Source: Nocardiopsis coralli (lineage in GTDB: Bacteria; Actinomycetota; Actinomycetes; Streptosporangiales; Streptosporangiaceae). Taken from it: DNA of 64,000 nt. Under the pieces are notes generated by a model. That model searched no databases. It worked only from the letters and a program-made list of their open reading frames with translations, and was not told the DNA's origin. The DNA is taken from positions 1 through 64,000 of the forward strand of contig NZ_JADBGI010000025.1 in NCBI RefSeq assembly GCF_014892575.1, given 5' to 3'. A program made the position numbers and the translations under genes. Below, piece after piece: positions 1 to 7,954 of this stretch (positions within the stretch are counted from its first letter, which is position 1; each line of letters begins with the position of its first letter).

Positions 1-438
1 AACCCTACACGGCCCGAAGCAGTGCTCGAACCGGTGAAGCGAGGAGATGGTCGATGGTGTGGTCCGGTGCCGGGCCGACCCGAAGGCGGCTCGCCGTCCC
101 ACAGCGACTCGATCGAGTGTAGGTACCGTCAGCAGCGACGTCAAACTGCCCGAGCCGATGGGCCGGAACCCCTGCTGCTCGGGCCTCGCGGACTCGGTGA
201 CGAACCGTCCGCCGGACGCCGTGCTCTCACGCGGCCCCACACGGGACCTCGTGGCTCGTCTGGTTCTGCTTGTCAGACAACAGTGGTCATCCCCTGCGGG
301 CTCCTGGGGCAAACACGACTCTCCGGTTTTAGGCAGATTTTCCTTGTACCCGGCCCGGTCCTGTCCCGCACACACCGGTGGCGGCCGCCCCTGCACGGGA
401 TGACCGCCACCAGTACGTGTCCGCGGCTGCCGCAGCGA
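1..438. other. Non-coding left edge
   Basis: No reading frame here has actinobacterial third-position GC bias or a recognisable protein, and no tRNA fold was found. The only structure is a hairpin close to the rdgB stop, listed separately. Confidence 0.5.
377..411 (-). terminator. Hairpin downstream of rdgB
   Basis: An 8-bp inverted repeat (GGTGGCGG / CCGCCACC) encloses a shorter CCC/GGG pairing. It lies 28 bases beyond the rdgB stop. There is no T-tract, as is common in high-GC actinobacteria, so terminator function is inferred from position. Confidence 0.4.
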
Positions 439-1044
439 TCAGGCGAGTTCGGCCAGCTCGCTCGCCAGTGTCCGGAACGCTATGCCCCGGTGGCTGATCG
501 CGTTCTTCTCCTCCGGGGCCATCTCCGCGGTCGTGACCGTGTGGCCGTCCGGCACGAACACGGGGTCGTAGCCGAAACCGTTCTCCCCACGCCGCTCACG
601 CAGAAGACGCCCGCGGACCACCCCCTCGGCGACCATTTCGGTCCCGTCGGGCATGACGAGCACGGCCGCGCAGACGAACTGGCCGCCCCTGCGCTCGGGC
701 GGGGTGTCGGCGAGCTGGTCCAGCACCAGGTCGAGGTTGGCCCGGTCCTGGTCGCCCTCGCCGAACCGGCCGGCCCAGCGCGCGGAGAGCACCCCGGGCA
801 TGCCCTGGAGCTCGTCCACGCTCAGGCCGGAGTCGTCGGCGATCGCGGGAAGCTGGGTGTGCTCGGCGATCGCCCGCGCCTTGAGCAGGGCGTTGCCGAT
901 GAAGTTCGGTTCCGTCTCGGGAACCTCGGGGGCGTCGGGGAACGCGTCGAGCGCGAGCACCTCGGCGGAGACCCCCGCTTCCTCGAGGATCGAGCGGACC
1001 TCCGGCACCTTCTTGGGGTTGCGCGTGGCCAGGACGATCTTCAC
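439..1044 (-). CDS. rdgB: Non-canonical purine NTP pyrophosphatase RdgB/HAM1
   Basis: Hydrolyses dITP, XTP and related deaminated purine triphosphates to monophosphates and so cleans the cytoplasmic nucleotide pool. It has 201 residues, normal for the family. The N-terminal substrate loop VLATRNPKK, the helix NALLKARAIAE, the acidic metal-site block IADDSGLSVDEL, the GFGYDPVF segment and the C-terminal SHRGIAF signature are all intact. The GTG start is chosen because GGAGGGGG lies a few bases upstream, and because the in-frame extension further upstream runs into rph and does not look conserved. It follows rph by 56 bases and is probably co-transcribed, as Rv1340-Rv1341 are in M. tuberculosis. 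Confidence 0.95.
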   Translation of the reverse strand: MKIVLATRNPKKVPEVRSILEEAGVSAEVLALDAFPDAPEVPETEPNFIGNALLKARAIAEHTQLPAIADDSGLSVDELQGMPGVLSARWAGRFGEGDQDRANLDLVLDQLADTPPERRGGQFVCAAVLVMPDGTEMVAEGVVRGRLLRERRGENGFGYDPVFVPDGHTVTTAEMAPEEKNAISHRGIAFRTLASELAELA

Positions 1045-1100
1045 CGGTCCCCCTCCCCCGGGCACCCCTCCGATCCGGGTGCCCGTGACGGTCGACGTAC

Positions 1101-1820
1101 TCACTCCGACAGCGCCTTCTTCTGGATCGTGGTGAGCTCCGAGCAGCCGTCGGTGGCCAGGTCGAGCAGCTTGTCGAGGAGCTCGCGGTCGAAGACCGCG
1201 CCCTCGGCGGTGCCCTGGATCTCGATGAAGGAACCGTCCCCGTTCATCACGACGTTCATGTCGGTGTCGGCGACGGAGTCCTCGAGGTAGTTGAGGTCCA
1301 GGCGCGGCTGGCCCTGCACCACACCCACGCTCACGGCCGACAGGGAGCCGGCGAGCGGGTTGTTCTTGAGGTTGCGGCGCTTGCGCAGCCACTTCGTCGC
1401 GTCGGCCAGCGCAACGTACGCGCCGGTGATCGCGGCGGTGCGGGTACCGCCGTCGGCCTGCAGGACGTCGCAGTCCAGGGTGATGGTGTGCTCACCCATC
1501 GCCTTGAAGTCGATGACGGCGCGCAGCGAACGGCCGATGAGGCGGGAGATCTCGTGGGTGCGCCCGCCGATCTTGCCGCGCACCGACTCACGGGCACCAC
1601 GGGTGTCGGTGGAGCGCGGCAGCATCGCGTACTCCGCGGTCACCCACCCCTCGCCGGTGCCTCGGCGCCAGCGCGGGACACCGTCCTCGACGGTCGCGGC
1701 GCAGAGCACGCGGGTGTCGCCGAACTCGATGAGGGCGGAGCCCTCCGCTTGGCGCAGCCAGTTGCGGGTGATGTTCACGGGGCGGAGTTGGGTCGGAACG
1801 CGTCCGTCAGGTCGAGCCAT
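1101..1820 (-). CDS. rph: Ribonuclease PH
   Basis: Phosphorolytic 3'-to-5' exoribonuclease that trims tRNA 3' ends; the family forms hexameric rings. It has 239 residues, the standard length. Visible signatures are the N-terminal RPDGRVPTQLRPV, SALIEFGDTRVLCAATVE, the phosphate-binding region around RGARESVRGKIGGRTHEI, LDCDVLQADGGTRTAAITGA, and DLNYLEDSVADTDMNVVM near the C terminus. I start at the ATG before ARPDGR rather than 24 codons upstream, because family proteins begin there and the upstream stretch is promoter-like: TATACG lies 9 bases before the ATG. Confidence 0.96.
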   Translation of the reverse strand: MARPDGRVPTQLRPVNITRNWLRQAEGSALIEFGDTRVLCAATVEDGVPRWRRGTGEGWVTAEYAMLPRSTDTRGARESVRGKIGGRTHEISRLIGRSLRAVIDFKAMGEHTITLDCDVLQADGGTRTAAITGAYVALADATKWLRKRRNLKNNPLAGSLSAVSVGVVQGQPRLDLNYLEDSVADTDMNVVMNGDGSFIEIQGTAEGAVFDRELLDKLLDLATDGCSELTTIQKKALSE

Positions 1821-1855
1821 GGTCCCGAGCGTATATCCGGACTCCCACGCGGGGC

Positions 1856-1878
1856 GCGTGAGTTGGCAACTCTCACGC
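1856..1878. promoter_or_regulatory. Inverted repeat upstream of rph
   Basis: GCGTGAGTTG pairs with CAACTC-T-CACGC across a 2-base bulge, in the 105-bp gap between rph and the upstream metallo-hydrolase gene. It lies about 20 bp upstream of the presumed rph -10 (TATACG in minus orientation). It could be an operator or a weak hairpin between the genes. Confidence 0.25.
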
Positions 1879-1925
1879 CCGGTGGGAGACACGCCACTCC
1901 GTGTCGGGGTTCGCGGGCCCCTGGG

Positions 1926-2675
1926 TCAGCCGACCTCGTAGACCTGCCCGCTGCGGGCCAGGTCGATGGGCCCGCCGTAGGTGGAACGGGCCTCCCCGAG
2001 CGTCACCTCGTCGTCGTTCCACGGCACGAGGTGGGTGAGGAGCAGGCGGCGTGCGCGCGCACGGGTGGCGTGGTCGCCGGCCTCGCTCCCCGTCAGGTGC
2101 ATGTCCTTGGGGTGTTCGAGGTGGTCGTGGAAGGCCGACTCGCACAGGAACAGGTCGGTGTCCTCGGCGAGGCCGACCAGGGCGTCGCACACCCCGGTGT
2201 CACCGGAGTAGGTGAGGGTTCGGCCGCCGTGGTCCAGGCGGATCCCGTAGGCCTCGACCGGGTGGTTGACCAGGGCGACCCGCGCGGAGAACGGGCCGAT
2301 GTCGAGGCTGCCCTCGGTGAGTTCACGGAAGTCGAAGACCTCGGTCATGCCGGGGTCGGTCTCGAGCCCGTACGCCTCGGCCACGCGGTCGGCGACCCCG
2401 GTGGGGCCGTAGACGGGGATCCTGCGCTTGGTGCCGCCGGGGTGGAACATGCGCGCCACCCAGTACGAGCACAGGTCGAAGCAGTGATCGGCGTGCAGGT
2501 GGCTGAGGTAGACGGCGTCGACCGAGTAGATGTCGGCGTGGCGCTGGAGTGCCCCGAGCGACCCGTTGCCCATGTCGAGCAGGAGTCTGTACCCCTCCGC
2601 CTCGACGAGGTAGCAGGAGGCCGGGCTGTCGGGGCCGGGGAAGCTCCCGGAGGACCCGATGATGGTGAGTCGCAC
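1926..2675 (-). CDS. MBL-fold metallo-hydrolase, Rv1339-type (possible cAMP phosphodiesterase)
   Basis: Cytoplasmic metallo-beta-lactamase-fold hydrolase of 249 residues. It begins with VRLTIIGSSGSFPGPDSPAS, followed by the metal motif YLSHLHADHCFDL (HxHxDH), a later VNHPVEAYGIRL histidine, YSGDTGVCDAL (bridging Asp) and the C-terminal LLLTHLVP histidine, so the di-zinc site looks complete. Position between rph and the cysM/cysO/mec genes matches M. tuberculosis Rv1339, reported as an atypical class II cAMP phosphodiesterase; the function here is inferred from that orthology. RNase Z is a relative but has other exosite motifs. The GTG start follows AAAAGG by 10 bases. Unlike in M. tuberculosis, no rhomboid or murI gene lies between it and cysM. 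Confidence 0.8.
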   Translation of the reverse strand: MRLTIIGSSGSFPGPDSPASCYLVEAEGYRLLLDMGNGSLGALQRHADIYSVDAVYLSHLHADHCFDLCSYWVARMFHPGGTKRRIPVYGPTGVADRVAEAYGLETDPGMTEVFDFRELTEGSLDIGPFSARVALVNHPVEAYGIRLDHGGRTLTYSGDTGVCDALVGLAEDTDLFLCESAFHDHLEHPKDMHLTGSEAGDHATRARARRLLLTHLVPWNDDEVTLGEARSTYGGPIDLARSGQVYEVG

Positions 2676-2978
2676 GTCGTCGTCGCCTTTTCGATGGGGC
2701 CGCGGGGTCCGGCGCCCCCTCTCCCCCGGTTCGGGTCCCGTGGAGAGGGTGCGGATGGCGGCAGGTTCTGCGGATGTCCCGTTGTTACGGGTGTACCCCA
2801 ATGCCCCGCCGGGTGGTACAAAATGTGTCCCGCATCTCAGGAGTGGAGCATCACGCCCCAAATTCTCACACGATTCGTCCACATCCGACCGGTTCGCCGA
2901 AGGGTGTTCAGGACACGAACGAGGCCGGCACCCCGCAAGGTACCGGCCTCGTGTGTGTACGGCTTCGTCCGGGTCGGT
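2676..2978. other. Intergenic region, cysM terminator to metallo-hydrolase start
   Basis: About 300 bases without a supported gene. It holds the hairpin after cysM and, in minus orientation, a possible promoter for the metallo-hydrolase gene (TTGTAC, 18 bases, GGTACA near 2790-2825). The short frames seen here lack coding bias. Confidence 0.4.
2920..2950 (-). terminator. Terminator after cysM
   Basis: Inverted repeat CGAGGCCGG-C-ACC / GGTACCGGCCTCG, about 12 bp with one mismatch and a short loop, 29 bases beyond the cysM stop. It would separate the cysteine genes from the downstream metallo-hydrolase. Confidence 0.6.
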
Positions 2979-3926
2979 TCAGGCCCAGAGCTGACCGTCG
3001 AGGCGTTCCTCGGCCTCTTCCAGCGAACCCTCGTAGGCGCCGGTGGACAGGTATTTCCACCCGGCGTCGGCGATGACGAACGCGATGTCGGCACGCTCGC
3101 CGGCGCGCTCCGCCTTGCGGGCCATGGCCATGGCCGCGTGCAGGGAGCCCCCGGTCGAGATACCGGCGAAGATGCCCTCGTGGTCCAGCAGTTGCCTCGT
3201 CCGCTTGAGCGCGGCGTCGGACGGGACGGAGAAGCGGGTGGTGAGCACCGACGCGTCGTAGAGCTCGGGGACGAACCCCTCGTCGAGGTTGCGCAGGCCG
3301 TAGACGAGCTCGCCGTAGCGGGGCTCGGCCGCCACGATCTGCACGTTCGGACGCTGTTCCCGCAGGTAGCGGCCCACACCCATGAGGGTGCCGGTGGTAC
3401 CGAGCCCGGCGACGAAGTGGGTGATCTCCGGCAGGTCCTGGAGCAGTTCGGGACCGGTGGTCTCGTAGTGCGCCTGGGCGTTGGCCGGGTTGCCGTACTG
3501 GTACAGCATCACCCACTCGGGGTTCTCGGCGGCCATCTCCTTGGCGACGCGGACGGCCTCGTTGGACCCCCCTGCCGCGTCGGAGAAGTGGACCTCGGCG
3601 CCCCACATGGCGAGGAGCTGCTTGCGCTCCTCCGAGGTGTTCTCCGGCATCACGCAGACCATGCGGTAGCCGCGCAGTTTGGCGACCATGGCCAGGGAGA
3701 TACCGGTGTTCCCCGACGTCGGCTCCAGGATCGTGCACCCCGGGGACAGCCGACCGTCCTTCTCGGCCTGTTCGATCATGTAGAACGCGGCGCGGTCCTT
3801 GATCGAGCCGGTCGGGTTGCGGTCCTCCAGCTTCGCCCACAGCCGGACCTCCGGCGAGGGGGACAGGCTGGGCAGGCCGACCAGGGGTGTGCCGCCGAGG
3901 GAGTCGAGCAGGGAGTCGTAGCGCAT
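2979..3926 (-). CDS. cysM: PLP-dependent cysteine synthase CysM (O-phosphoserine / CysO-dependent)
   Basis: Fold-type II PLP enzyme of 315 residues. PLP lysine K43 lies in NPTGSIKDRAA, the substrate loop is PTSGNTGIS, the phosphate-binding loop is AGLGTTGTLMG, and ISTGGS lies near the C terminus. In M. tuberculosis the orthologue condenses O-phosphoserine with the thiocarboxylate of the sulfur carrier CysO; the conserved gene order here (mec, cysO, cysM) supports that role over a sulfide-dependent CysK. It starts 7 bases after the cysO stop with no clear Shine-Dalgarno sequence, consistent with translational coupling. Confidence 0.93.
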   Translation of the reverse strand: MRYDSLLDSLGGTPLVGLPSLSPSPEVRLWAKLEDRNPTGSIKDRAAFYMIEQAEKDGRLSPGCTILEPTSGNTGISLAMVAKLRGYRMVCVMPENTSEERKQLLAMWGAEVHFSDAAGGSNEAVRVAKEMAAENPEWVMLYQYGNPANAQAHYETTGPELLQDLPEITHFVAGLGTTGTLMGVGRYLREQRPNVQIVAAEPRYGELVYGLRNLDEGFVPELYDASVLTTRFSVPSDAALKRTRQLLDHEGIFAGISTGGSLHAAMAMARKAERAGERADIAFVIADAGWKYLSTGAYEGSLEEAEERLDGQLWA

Positions 3927-3933
3927 GCCCGGC

Positions 3934-4212
3934 CTAGCGGCTGCCGCCGGCCACGGCCGGCAGGATCGTGACGCTGTCGCCGTCGGAGAGCTCGGACTGG
4001 AGCCCGCCGACGAACCGCACGTCCTCGTCGTTGAGGTAGACGTTGATGAAGCGGCGCAGCTTGCCGTCCTGCACCAGGCGCTCCTGGATCCCGGGGTGGC
4101 GGTTCTCCAGGTCGTCGAAGAGCTCGCCGAGGTTGGAGCCCTGCCCCTCGACGACCTTGGCGTCGCCGGTCAGGTTGCGCAGGATGGTGGGGATGCGGAC
4201 CTCGATGGCCAT
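3934..4212 (-). CDS. cysO: Ubiquitin-like sulfur carrier CysO (MoaD/ThiS family)
   Basis: Small beta-grasp sulfur carrier of 92 residues. Its C terminus is thiocarboxylated and donates sulfur to the CysM-bound aminoacrylate; the cysteine is later released by Mec. The ubiquitin-like body (MAIEVRIPTILRNLTG, FINVYLNDEDVRF, DGDSVTILPAVAGG) is clear. The chain does not end at the diglycine but continues with Ser-Arg, so the mature GG terminus would have to be exposed by proteolysis. GGAG lies 8 bases upstream of the ATG. It sits between mec and cysM in one operon. Confidence 0.92.
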   Translation of the reverse strand: MAIEVRIPTILRNLTGDAKVVEGQGSNLGELFDDLENRHPGIQERLVQDGKLRRFINVYLNDEDVRFVGGLQSELSDGDSVTILPAVAGGSR

Positions 4213-4305
4213 GAAGGTGTCTCCGTAAACGGTCGTTGTCGTGCGTTCATACTCAACAGGGGACGCCCGCGTCCCATTCCGGGCGGGGCGCCGGTGTATG
4301 CAGGG

Positions 4306-4725
4306 TTACTCGGCCGCGGGGCCGGTGATCTCCACGGGCTCCTCGGTGACCTCGCCGTCGACGATCCGGTACGAGCGGAACTCGATGGTGTCGGCCTCAC
4401 GCGTGGAGGCGAGCACGTAGTGCGCGTTCGGCTCCGAGGCGTAGGAGATGTCGGTGCGCGAGGGGTAGGCCTCGGTCGCGGTGTGGGAGTGGTAGATCAC
4501 GACGGGTTCCTCGTCGCGGTCGTCCATCTCCCGCCACACCTTGAGCTGCTCCTTGGAGTCGAAGCGGTAGAAGGTGGGGGACCGCTCGGCGTTGATCATC
4601 TCGATGAACCGTTCGGGGCGGTCGGAGCCTTCGGGCCCGGCGACGACACCGCAGGCCTCGTCCGGGTGGTCGCGGCGGGCGTGGGCGACGATCTTGTCGT
4701 AGATCGAGCGGTCAATCCTCAGCAT
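4306..4725 (-). CDS. mec: JAMM/MPN+ metalloprotease Mec
   Basis: Zinc hydrolase of 139 residues that in M. tuberculosis cleaves cysteine from the CysO-cysteine adduct. The JAMM motif is complete: the upstream glutamate in DEACGVVAG, then the HSH pair in YHSHTATEAYPSRTD with the following Ser and Asp. It is the first gene of the mec-cysO-cysM operon. No good ribosome site is present, but TACCCT lies 7 bases before the ATG, so the message may be leaderless. The AT-richer stretch just upstream is the divergent promoter region shared with pncB. Confidence 0.92.
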   Translation of the reverse strand: MLRIDRSIYDKIVAHARRDHPDEACGVVAGPEGSDRPERFIEMINAERSPTFYRFDSKEQLKVWREMDDRDEEPVVIYHSHTATEAYPSRTDISYASEPNAHYVLASTREADTIEFRSYRIVDGEVTEEPVEITGPAAE

Positions 4726-4732
4726 GGCTCCA

Positions 4733-4738
4733 AGGGTA
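4733..4738 (-). promoter_or_regulatory. Candidate -10 of mec (leaderless)
   Basis: TACCCT in minus orientation, 7 bases before the mec ATG, which would place transcription initiation at or next to the start codon. No convincing -35 is visible. Confidence 0.35.
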
Positions 4739-4868
4739 CCGAAAAGAAAATCCCTACCTACCTAGTGGGTATTGATGTGGATCACACGCCCTGGCCAGCG
4801 CACACGGCGCCCCGGCACCGCCGTTGCCCGCACCGGACCGTGTGGCGCACCGCGGGGGCCCGTACGTT

Positions 4869-4874
4869 TAGGCT
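4869..4874 (+). promoter_or_regulatory. Candidate -10 of pncB (leaderless)
   Basis: TAGGCT lies 7 bases before the pncB ATG with no Shine-Dalgarno sequence between, the pattern of a leaderless actinobacterial message. Confidence 0.4.
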
Positions 4875-4881
4875 CGGATCC

Positions 4882-6183
4882 ATGAGCGAGGACAGCAGCA
4901 GCGCGCTGCTCACCGACCACTACGAACTGACCATGCTCCAGGGGGCCCTGCACAGCGGGGCCGCCGAGCGCCGGTCGGTCTTCGAGATGTTCGCGCGGCG
5001 CCTCCCCGAGGGCCGCAGGTACGGCGTCGTGGCCGGGACCGGGCGGTTCCTGGACCTCCTGGAGCGGTTCCGCTTCGGCAGCGCCGAGCTCGACTTCCTG
5101 TCCGACCACGGGGTGGTGGACGAGCACACTCTCGACTGGCTGGCCCGCTTCCGCTTCAGCGGCGACATCTGGGGCTACGGCGAGGGCGAGGCCTACTTCC
5201 CCGGGTCCCCCATCCTCGTGGTGGAGGCCACGTTCGCCGAGGCCGTGATCCTGGAGACACTCGCGCTGTCGGTGTTCAACCACGACAGCGCCATCGCCTC
5301 GGCCGCCTCCCGGATGGCCGTGGCCGCCGGGGACCGGCCCCTCATCGAGATGGGATCCCGCCGCACCCAGGAACGCGCCGCCGTCGCCGCCGCCCGCGCC
5401 GCCTACGTGGCCGGGTTCTCGACCTCCTCCAACCTCGAGGCGGGCCGCACCCACGGTGTCCCCACCGGCGGGACCGCCGCGCACGCCTTCACCCTCCTCC
5501 ACGACAGCGAGCAGCACGCGTTCAAGGCGCAGCTGGAGTCGATGGGCACCGGCACGACTCTGCTCGTGGACACCTTCGACGTCGAACGCGCCGTGCGCCA
5601 CGCCGTCGAGATCGCCGGCACCGACCTGGGCGCGGTCCGCATCGACTCCGGCGACCTCGCCGCGCACGCCGGCCGGGTACGCACCCAGCTCGACGAGCTC
5701 GGTGCCACCAACACCCGCGTGGTCGTCACCGGCGACCTGGACGAGCACTCCATCCAGGCCCTGGCCGTGGCACCCGTGGACGGCTACGGGGTGGGTACGT
5801 CCCTGGTGACGGGGTCGGGCGCCCCGACGGTGTCGCTGGTCTACAAGCTCGTCGCGCGCGCCCGGGGCCTGGACCCGCACACCCCGCTGGAGCCGGTCGC
5901 CAAGCGTTCGGTGGGCAAGCCCAGCCGCGGCGGCCGCAAGTGGGCGCTGCGCCGGTTGGACGACCGGGGCACCGCCGTCGCCGAGGAGGTGTACGACCAC
6001 GAGCCGACCCCCGAGGTGGGCACCCGCCCGATGCTGCAGCCGCTCGTGCGCGGCGGCGAGATCGTCGGCCAGGAGAACGTGCACGCTGCACGCGACCGGC
6101 ACCGGGCCGCGGTCGACGAGCTCCCCGAGCAGGCGCTGCGGATGTCACGCGGCGACGTGGCCCTTCCGACGCTCTTCCACTGA
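4882..6183 (+). CDS. pncB: Nicotinate phosphoribosyltransferase
   Basis: Converts nicotinate and PRPP to nicotinate mononucleotide in the Preiss-Handler NAD salvage pathway. It has 433 residues, usual for the bacterial enzyme. Diagnostic segments are LLTDHYELTMLQ at the N terminus, VFEMFARRLPEGRRYGV, FNHDSAIASAASRM, DTFDVERAVRHAVE, AVRIDSGDLAAHAGRVR and VVVTGDLDEHSIQAL, ending in YGVGTSLVTGSGAPT (phosphate-binding strand-loop). Start at the ATG of MSEDSSSALLTDHYE, where family similarity begins; longer in-frame extension runs back through the divergent promoter. It precedes pncA by 63 bases, so nicotinamide deamidation and nicotinate salvage are encoded together. Confidence 0.94.
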   Translation: MSEDSSSALLTDHYELTMLQGALHSGAAERRSVFEMFARRLPEGRRYGVVAGTGRFLDLLERFRFGSAELDFLSDHGVVDEHTLDWLARFRFSGDIWGYGEGEAYFPGSPILVVEATFAEAVILETLALSVFNHDSAIASAASRMAVAAGDRPLIEMGSRRTQERAAVAAARAAYVAGFSTSSNLEAGRTHGVPTGGTAAHAFTLLHDSEQHAFKAQLESMGTGTTLLVDTFDVERAVRHAVEIAGTDLGAVRIDSGDLAAHAGRVRTQLDELGATNTRVVVTGDLDEHSIQALAVAPVDGYGVGTSLVTGSGAPTVSLVYKLVARARGLDPHTPLEPVAKRSVGKPSRGGRKWALRRLDDRGTAVAEEVYDHEPTPEVGTRPMLQPLVRGGEIVGQENVHAARDRHRAAVDELPEQALRMSRGDVALPTLFH

Positions 6184-6246
6184 CCCCGACCGCGCCGGGT
6201 GGCCCGGTGCGGACACCCCTCGATCAGGAAGAACACGAGGTGCCGT

Positions 6247-6825
6247 ATGAGCAGGGCACTGATCATCGTCGACGTCCAGAACGACTTCTGTGAGGGCGGC
6301 AGCATGGGTGTGCACGGCGGCGCGGCCACCGCCGGGGCCGTCACCGAGTACACCCGCGCGCACGCGGGCGAGTACGCACACGTGGTCGCCACCCGGGACC
6401 ACCACGTGGATCCGGGCGCACACTTCTCCGACGAGCCGGACTTCGTGGACAGCTGGCCGCCGCACTGCGTGGTGGGCACCCCCGGCGCGGAGTTCCACCC
6501 GCGGTTCGACGCGGGGCTGGCCGAGGAGGTCTTCTCCAAGGGCCGCTACACCGCCGCCTACAGCGGGTTCGAAGGGGCGGCCACCGACGGGGAGACCGCT
6601 CTGGCGGCGTGGTTGCGCGACCGCGGCGTTGACGAGGTCGACGTCGTGGGCATCGCCACCGACCACTGCGTGCGGGCCACGGCCCTGGACGCGGCCGGCG
6701 AGGGGCTGCGCACACGTGTGCTGCTCGGGCTGACCGCTGGTGTGGCGGGCCCGTCCGTGGAGGCGGCCCTGGAGCAGCTGCGCGCCGCGGGCGTGGCTCT
6801 GGAGGGCGAGCCCTTGGTCTCCTGA
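6247..6825 (+). CDS. pncA: Nicotinamidase / isochorismatase-family hydrolase
   Basis: Deamidates nicotinamide to nicotinate, the substrate of the adjacent pncB. It has 192 residues. The catalytic triad is visible: Asp in IIVDVQNDF, Lys in FSKGRYTAAYSGF, Cys in GIATDHCVRATA. The metal ligands are the Asp and His residues in TRDHHVDPGAHF. The ATG at MSRALIIVD is chosen because the catalytic Asp then lies about eight residues in, as in PncA proteins. Adjacency to pncB makes nicotinamidase much likelier than a generic isochorismatase. Confidence 0.93.
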   Translation: MSRALIIVDVQNDFCEGGSMGVHGGAATAGAVTEYTRAHAGEYAHVVATRDHHVDPGAHFSDEPDFVDSWPPHCVVGTPGAEFHPRFDAGLAEEVFSKGRYTAAYSGFEGAATDGETALAAWLRDRGVDEVDVVGIATDHCVRATALDAAGEGLRTRVLLGLTAGVAGPSVEAALEQLRAAGVALEGEPLVS

Positions 6826-6850
6826 CCCGCCGCGGGTCTCGGACGACGAA

Positions 6851-6891
6851 CGGCCCCGCGCTCCCGGATCGCTTCCGGGGGCGCGGGGCCG
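6851..6891. terminator. Bidirectional terminator between pncA and trpS
   Basis: Long GC hairpin (CGGCCCCGCG-CTCCCGG paired with CCGGGGGCGCGGGGCCG, one bulge) in the 91-bp gap between two converging genes. Confidence 0.8.
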
Positions 6892-6916
6892 TCTCTGTGT
6901 GCGGGTGCGGCCGGGG

Positions 6917-7936
6917 TCAGCCCACGCCGATGGCCGAACGCACGCGCGCGAGGGTGGCACGGGCGCGCTCGCGGGCGGGCTCGACACCGGCGGCGAGGAT
7001 CCGGTCGATCTGCGCGGGGTCGGCCATGAGCTCCTCGTAGCGGTCACGCTGGGGCGACAGGACGGCGTTGACCGCCTCGAAGAGCTCCTTCTTGAGGTCG
7101 CCCCAGCCCATGCCGCCGGCCTCCAGGCGCTTGCGCACCTCGGCGGTCTTGGCCTCGGACGCGAAGTGCGTGAGGAGCTGGAAGGGCACCGAGGCGTCGG
7201 GGTCCTTGGGGTCCTCGACCGGGGTGGAGTCGGTGGGGATCTTGTTGATCGCCTTGCGGAGCTTCTTCTCCGGCAGGAACAGCGGGATGTGGTTGTCGTA
7301 GGATTTCGACATCTTGCGGCCGTCGGTGCCGGGCAGGATGCTCGCGTCGCTGTCGTCGATGACGCCCTTGGGGATCGGGAAGGTGTAACCGTCCGAGCCG
7401 TCCCCGTAGCGGTGGTTGAAGTACCCGGCGATGTCGGCGGTGTACTCGATGTGCTGCGACTGGTCGCGGCCGACCGGGACGTGCGTGGCCTCCATCGCGA
7501 GGATGTCGGCGGCCATGAGGATCGGGTAGTTGAAGAGCCCCATGTTGACGCCCGCGTCGAGGTCGGTGATGCCGGCCTCGTTGTTGCGGTCCCGCGCGGC
7601 CTTGTAGGCGTGGGCGCGGTTCATGAGGCCCTTGGGGGTCATGGAACCGAGGATCGTGGTGAGCTCGAAGATCTCGGGCACGTCGGACTGGCGGTAGAAG
7701 AGGGTCCGCTCGGGGTCGAGTCCGCACGCGAGCCAGGTGGCAGCGCCTGACCGGATGCTGTGTCGGAGTTCGTCGGCGTCCTTCACGGTGTTGAGGGCGT
7801 GGTAATCGGCGATGAAGTACGCCGTCGGGGTGCTCTGGACCGCTTCGAGCGCGGGCCGGAGGGCTCCGATGTAATTGCCCAGGTGGAAGTCGCCGGTGGG
7901 CTTGATACCGGTCAGATACAAGTGGGTCGCTGCCAT
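6917..7936 (-). CDS. trpS: Tryptophanyl-tRNA synthetase
   Basis: Class Ic aminoacyl-tRNA synthetase charging tRNA-Trp, 339 residues. The HIGH-equivalent is HLGNY at residues 18-22 and the KMSKS loop is at 208-212. The tryptophan-pocket region FNYPILMAADILA and the segment VGRDQSQHIEYTADIA are intact. The ATG has no ribosome site, but a -10-like TAGGCT lies 7 bases upstream, so a leaderless message is likely. It is divergent from a histidine kinase gene, with only 18 bases between start codons. Confidence 0.96.
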   Translation of the reverse strand: MAATHLYLTGIKPTGDFHLGNYIGALRPALEAVQSTPTAYFIADYHALNTVKDADELRHSIRSGAATWLACGLDPERTLFYRQSDVPEIFELTTILGSMTPKGLMNRAHAYKAARDRNNEAGITDLDAGVNMGLFNYPILMAADILAMEATHVPVGRDQSQHIEYTADIAGYFNHRYGDGSDGYTFPIPKGVIDDSDASILPGTDGRKMSKSYDNHIPLFLPEKKLRKAINKIPTDSTPVEDPKDPDASVPFQLLTHFASEAKTAEVRKRLEAGGMGWGDLKKELFEAVNAVLSPQRDRYEELMADPAQIDRILAAGVEPARERARATLARVRSAIGVG

Positions 7937-7942
7937 GGGCCC

Positions 7943-7949
7943 TAGCCTA
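7943..7949. promoter_or_regulatory. Shared bidirectional -10 element for trpS and the divergent kinase
   Basis: The heptamer TAGCCTA reads TAGCCT on the plus strand (6 bases before the kinase GTG) and TAGGCT on the minus strand (7 bases before the trpS ATG). One near-palindrome could thus be the -10 of two divergent leaderless transcripts. The two promoters cannot be occupied at the same time. Confidence 0.5.
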
Positions 7950-7954
7950 ACGGC

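Noticed and set aside
1..60. Possible tRNA 3' end (GGTTCGA-like T loop on the minus strand)
   Set aside because: No T stem, acceptor stem or anticodon arm can be folded around it.
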